35,546 nucleotides of DNA from Burkholderiaceae bacterium. Its GTDB lineage: Bacteria > Pseudomonadota > Gammaproteobacteria > Burkholderiales > Burkholderiaceae_E. Below, piece after piece: positions 32,944 through 35,546 of the stretch; within the stretch, counting starts at the first letter, position 1; every line of letters begins with the position of its first letter. A program made the position numbers and the translations under genes. The stretch is taken from assembly GCA_024637395.1 (NCBI GenBank), contig JAGXFG010000056.1, positions 1-35,546 of the forward strand, in the 5' to 3' direction. The notes below the pieces were generated by a model. That model had not been told where the DNA came from. It saw nothing but the letters and a program-made list of their open reading frames with translations, and did no database searches.

Positions 32944-33900
32944 CTACAACTGCAGTGTCGCCTTGCGCAGGGCCAGGCACGTAGCCTGAAATTCGCGCTC
33001 CGCGGAATGCGACCAGCCGCGCACGCGCAGGATGCCATGCATCAGGTCCGGGCAGCGGCGGTACTCGACGTTCACTCCGGCGCGAATGAGCTTGACCGCA
33101 TACTCCGCGCCCTCATCCAGCAGCGGGTCGAATTCGGCCGTCAGGACAAACGCGGGCGGCAGACCAGCGTGCGACTCGGCCAGCAGCGGGGAGGCATAAG
33201 GTTCCGTGGCATGCGCCGCAGTGCTGAAGTAGTGTCCGAAGAACCAGCGCATTTCCTCCTTGTTCAGGAAAGGCGCATCCTCGTTGGTGGAGTAGGACTC
33301 GCGGGTCATGTCGGTATCCACCACCGGATAGATCAGCAACTGGTAGATGAAGGGCATGGCAGCGCCTTCGTCGCGCAGCTTGAGACAGGTCGCGGCAGCC
33401 AGGTTGCCACCCGCGCTGTCGCCGCCGATTACGAGCCGCGTCCGGTCGATGCCCAGCCGATCAGCGTGCTCGCCCACCCACGAGGTGGCGGCGCCGACAT
33501 CCTCCAGCGCGGCCGGATACGGATATTCCGGAGCGAGTGAATAGTTCACGCTCACCACTGTCAAGTGCGCCTCCTTGGCGAGGCCCGCGGTGATGCCGTC
33601 GTGGGTATCGATGCTGCCGACCACCCAGCCGCCGCCGTGCATGTAGATCAGTCCGGGTTGCAGCGCAGCGCCATCGGGCCGATAGATCCGCAACTTGATC
33701 GCGCGTCCGTTGGCCTGCATCACTTCATCACTCACGGTCACGCCCGGTGGCCGGGGCATGCGGGTGGCCGCGCTCATCGCTTCCATGTTCGCGCGCGCCA
33801 GGACCGGCTCGTGCTCCTGCGGAGCGTCGCCCATTATGGCCGCGGCCTGGTCGAGAAAGGCCTGAACGGCAGGGTCCAATTTTCTGGTGGTCGATTTCAT
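32944..33900 (-). CDS. Alpha/beta hydrolase, HSL-type carboxylesterase
   Basis: The 318-residue product of the hormone-sensitive lipase family has the oxyanion motif HGGG at 88-91 and the nucleophile elbow GDSAGG with Ser162. The likely remaining triad residues are Asp258 (EFDPLLDEG) and His288 (DLMHGI). It has no signal peptide, so it acts in the cytoplasm. Family members hydrolyse short acyl esters; the substrate is unknown. It is in the same direction as argJ but separated by a hairpin, so probably transcribed independently. Confidence 0.9.
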   Translation of the reverse strand: MKSTTRKLDPAVQAFLDQAAAIMGDAPQEHEPVLARANMEAMSAATRMPRPPGVTVSDEVMQANGRAIKLRIYRPDGAALQPGLIYMHGGGWVVGSIDTHDGITAGLAKEAHLTVVSVNYSLAPEYPYPAALEDVGAATSWVGEHADRLGIDRTRLVIGGDSAGGNLAAATCLKLRDEGAAMPFIYQLLIYPVVDTDMTRESYSTNEDAPFLNKEEMRWFFGHYFSTAAHATEPYASPLLAESHAGLPPAFVLTAEFDPLLDEGAEYAVKLIRAGVNVEYRRCPDLMHGILRVRGWSHSAEREFQATCLALRKATLQL

Positions 33901-33990
33901 CTCTGAACGGCTCCGAAGCCAATGCGATCAGCAGGAACCTGACCGATAGTGGCGGTGTGGCGGGGGTGTGGCGGCGGTGATTTACAGCAT

Positions 33991-34755
33991 TCAGGGGGTC
34001 AGGTAATTCTTCAGGAACGAGCGCGTGCGCTCCTGCTTTGGCGAGCCGAATATTTCGCCGGGCAAGCCATCCTCGACGATGACTCCTTCGTCCATGAAGA
34101 TCACGCGATCGGCGACCTCGGCGGCAAAGCGCATCTCGTGGGTGACGATCAACATCGTCATATGCTCCTTGGCGAGCTGCCGCATAACGAGATTCACCTC
34201 GTCGACCAGTTCTGGGTCGAGCGCCGAAGTGGCCTCGTCAAACAACATCACTTTGGGCTCCATGGCCAGCGCCCGGGCAATCGCAACGCGCTGCTTTTGT
34301 CCGCCGGAGAGTTTGGAGGGATAGGCGTCGATCTTTTCTGCCAAACCCACCTTGGTCAACAGCGCCAGCGCCAGTGCAAGCGCCTCTTCCTTGCTCAGCC
34401 CCTTGAGCACGGTGGGCGCCAGCACGATGTTCTCCAACACGCTCAGATGGGGGAACAGGTTGAAGTGCTGGAAAACCATGCCCATTTGCTGGCGCACCTG
34501 GTTGATGTGGTGCTCGAAGCGCCGAGCGCTGAGCGGCTGGTTCACCTGCAAGCCGTCCAGCCAGATCTCGCCACTGTCCAAGGTCTCGAGGTGATTGATG
34601 GCCCGCAGCAAGGTGCTCTTGCCCGAGCCGCTGGGGCCAATGATGGCGACGATTTGCCCGCGCGCCACCGACAGGTCGATGCCCTTGAGGACCGCGTTCG
34701 TCCCGAAGGACTTGCGCGCTGCGCGCACTTCAATCATGGGGAGAGGTTGGCTCAT
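33991..34755 (-). CDS. Polar amino acid ABC transporter ATP-binding protein
   Basis: The 254-residue ATPase of the GlnQ/HisP type has Walker [10 protein letters not shown] at 40-48, Q-loop [11 protein letters not shown], signature LSGGQ at 149-153, and Walker B/D-loop [11 protein letters not shown] ending at 180. The switch His is in IVTHEM. ATG 34755 gives the standard N-terminus and overlaps the permease stop by 4 bases (ATGA). It energises uptake with the two permeases encoded upstream. The solute-binding protein is not in the window. Confidence 0.93.
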   Translation of the reverse strand: MSQPLPMIEVRAARKSFGTNAVLKGIDLSVARGQIVAIIGPSGSGKSTLLRAINHLETLDSGEIWLDGLQVNQPLSARRFEHHINQVRQQMGMVFQHFNLFPHLSVLENIVLAPTVLKGLSKEEALALALALLTKVGLAEKIDAYPSKLSGGQKQRVAIARALAMEPKVMLFDEATSALDPELVDEVNLVMRQLAKEHMTMLIVTHEMRFAAEVADRVIFMDEGVIVEDGLPGEIFGSPKQERTRSFLKNYLTP

Positions 34756-35411
34756 CTGGTTAACTCGACTCGTTTTTCCATCCGATGCAGGACCACCTCC
34801 AGGACTACGTTCAGCAGGTAGTAGATGAGTCCCGCGACGAGGTAGAACTCGAACGGGCGGTAGGTCTCGCTGATTGCCAGTTGCGTGGCATAGACCAGCA
34901 CGTTGATGCCGATCATGGAGACGATGGCCGATTCCTTCAACAGGGCAATCATGTTGCTGCCAATGGTCGGCAGGGTCGACTGAATGACCTGCGGCACCAC
35001 TATGTAGCGCAAGGTCTGCCAGCGTCCCAGACCCAGGGTACGGCCGGCCTCGGTCTGGCCAGTGTCCACCGCGACCAGTCCGGCGCGAAACACATCGGCG
35101 TTGTAGACCGCGAAGTGCAATCCCAGGCCGATCACACCGGCACCAAACGCGGGGATGTCCAGGCCCACCTGGACCAGGCCGAAATAGATCACGAACAGCT
35201 GCAGCAGCAGCGGCGTCCCCATGAACAGCCACATGAAGAAGCGCACCGGGTATTGAATGACTCGGGGCAAATACAGCAGTGTCACCGCAAATAGCAGCCC
35301 CGCTGCCAGGCTCAATAAGGCCGCCTCGACCGAGATGGCAACCGTCAGCCAGGTACCCCGCAACAAGAGCTCGTAGTAGGGCGCGACGATGCTGAAATCC
35401 AGACCTTCCAT
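34752..35411 (-). CDS. Polar amino acid ABC transporter permease (HisM/GlnP family)
   Basis: The 219-residue membrane protein has about five segments and the EAA-type coupling loop [20 protein letters not shown] near residues 115-140. The N-terminal [24 protein letters not shown] is typical of this family. It is followed by the ATPase gene with a 4-base overlap and preceded by a second permease 9 bases away, so the transporter has two different permease subunits. Confidence 0.92.
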   Translation of the reverse strand: MEGLDFSIVAPYYELLLRGTWLTVAISVEAALLSLAAGLLFAVTLLYLPRVIQYPVRFFMWLFMGTPLLLQLFVIYFGLVQVGLDIPAFGAGVIGLGLHFAVYNADVFRAGLVAVDTGQTEAGRTLGLGRWQTLRYIVVPQVIQSTLPTIGSNMIALLKESAIVSMIGINVLVYATQLAISETYRPFEFYLVAGLIYYLLNVVLEVVLHRMEKRVELTR

Positions 35412-35420
35412 CAGGTACCG

Positions 35421-35546
35421 TTACTCAATGGCATAGCGCTTGTCCAGCAAGTCGACCACGCGCGCCACACCGTAGACCATCACCATGTAGAACACGGAGC
35501 ACACCGCAAATACTTCAAAGGCGCGGTAAGTCGAACCGATGAAGCG
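35421..35546 (-). CDS. Second polar amino acid ABC transporter permease, C-terminal part
   Basis: Only the last 41 codons are in the window, open to the right edge. They read [20 protein letters not shown] and then [21 protein letters not shown], ending at TAA (35421-35423). The 'TYRAFEVF' segment parallels 'TYRPFEFY' in the neighbouring permease, showing the two are paralogues. Confidence 0.85.
   Translation of the reverse strand, partial: RFIGSTYRAFEVFAVCSVFYMVMVYGVARVVDLLDKRYAIE

Noticed and set aside
31602-32984. Plus-strand open frame of 460 codons opposite argJ
   Set aside because: ArgJ on the minus strand is complete with its cleavage Thr; the plus-strand translation is Gly/Arg/His-rich with no similarity to known proteins.
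33991-35232. A 413-residue extended form of the ABC ATPase
   Set aside because: The first 159 residues are an out-of-frame reading of the permease gene. ATG 34755 with a 4-base overlap gives the normal 254-residue ATPase.

Overview
The window looks like chromosome of a high-GC betaproteobacterium, probably Burkholderiales or a relative. The evidence is the core gene order (ispB / rplU-rpmA-obgE-proB; pilB-pilC-pilD-coaE-zapD; argJ-ATPase-mutT), a Bug-type (TctC) solute receptor with TctB and TctA, and tRNA-Pro(CGG) beside ispB. A catabolic genomic island sits at the left of this core.

Layout. 1-1018: the end of what may be a mechanosensitive-channel gene, then gene-poor DNA with a severed tRNA-Asn 3' half (664-713) and its terminator. 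1019-18308: an island bounded by a perfect 47-bp direct repeat. The right copy is the 3' half of the intact tRNA-Pro gene (18263-18339) and the left copy is a displaced 3' half. Inside are an AlpA-like DNA-binding protein near the left end, a probable integrase remnant near the right end, two IS5-family remnants, and metabolic cargo. 18395-32795: conserved core genes for isoprenoid, ribosome, proline, type IV pilus, CoA, division and arginine functions. 32944-35546: an HSL-type esterase and an incomplete polar amino acid ABC transporter.

How the island may work. The cargo is a carboxylic-acid catabolic set. It holds an old-yellow-enzyme-type FMN/FAD/4Fe-4S reductase followed by a tripartite tricarboxylate transporter (TctC, TctB, TctA). 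On the opposite strand are an isochorismatase-family hydrolase, an isocitrate lyase/PEP mutase-family C-C lyase and a full-length aconitase. A second hydratase, split LeuC/LeuD-style, is followed by a second lyase of the same family. An HMG-CoA-lyase-like enzyme overlaps a family III CoA-transferase. The island therefore carries two hydratase-plus-lyase pairs. The LeuCD-type pair has the same enzyme types as dimethylmaleate hydratase plus 2,3-dimethylmalate lyase of nicotinate fermentation. The likely theme is import of a branched or unsaturated di- or tricarboxylate, hydration or isomerisation, and aldol cleavage to pyruvate-like and short-chain acids, with CoA activation and thiolytic-type cleavage as a further branch. 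The substrate cannot be read from sequence.

The island looks old and immobile: the integrase is reduced to an N-terminal scrap, the insertion sequences are broken, and a 4Fe-4S subunit gene is truncated.
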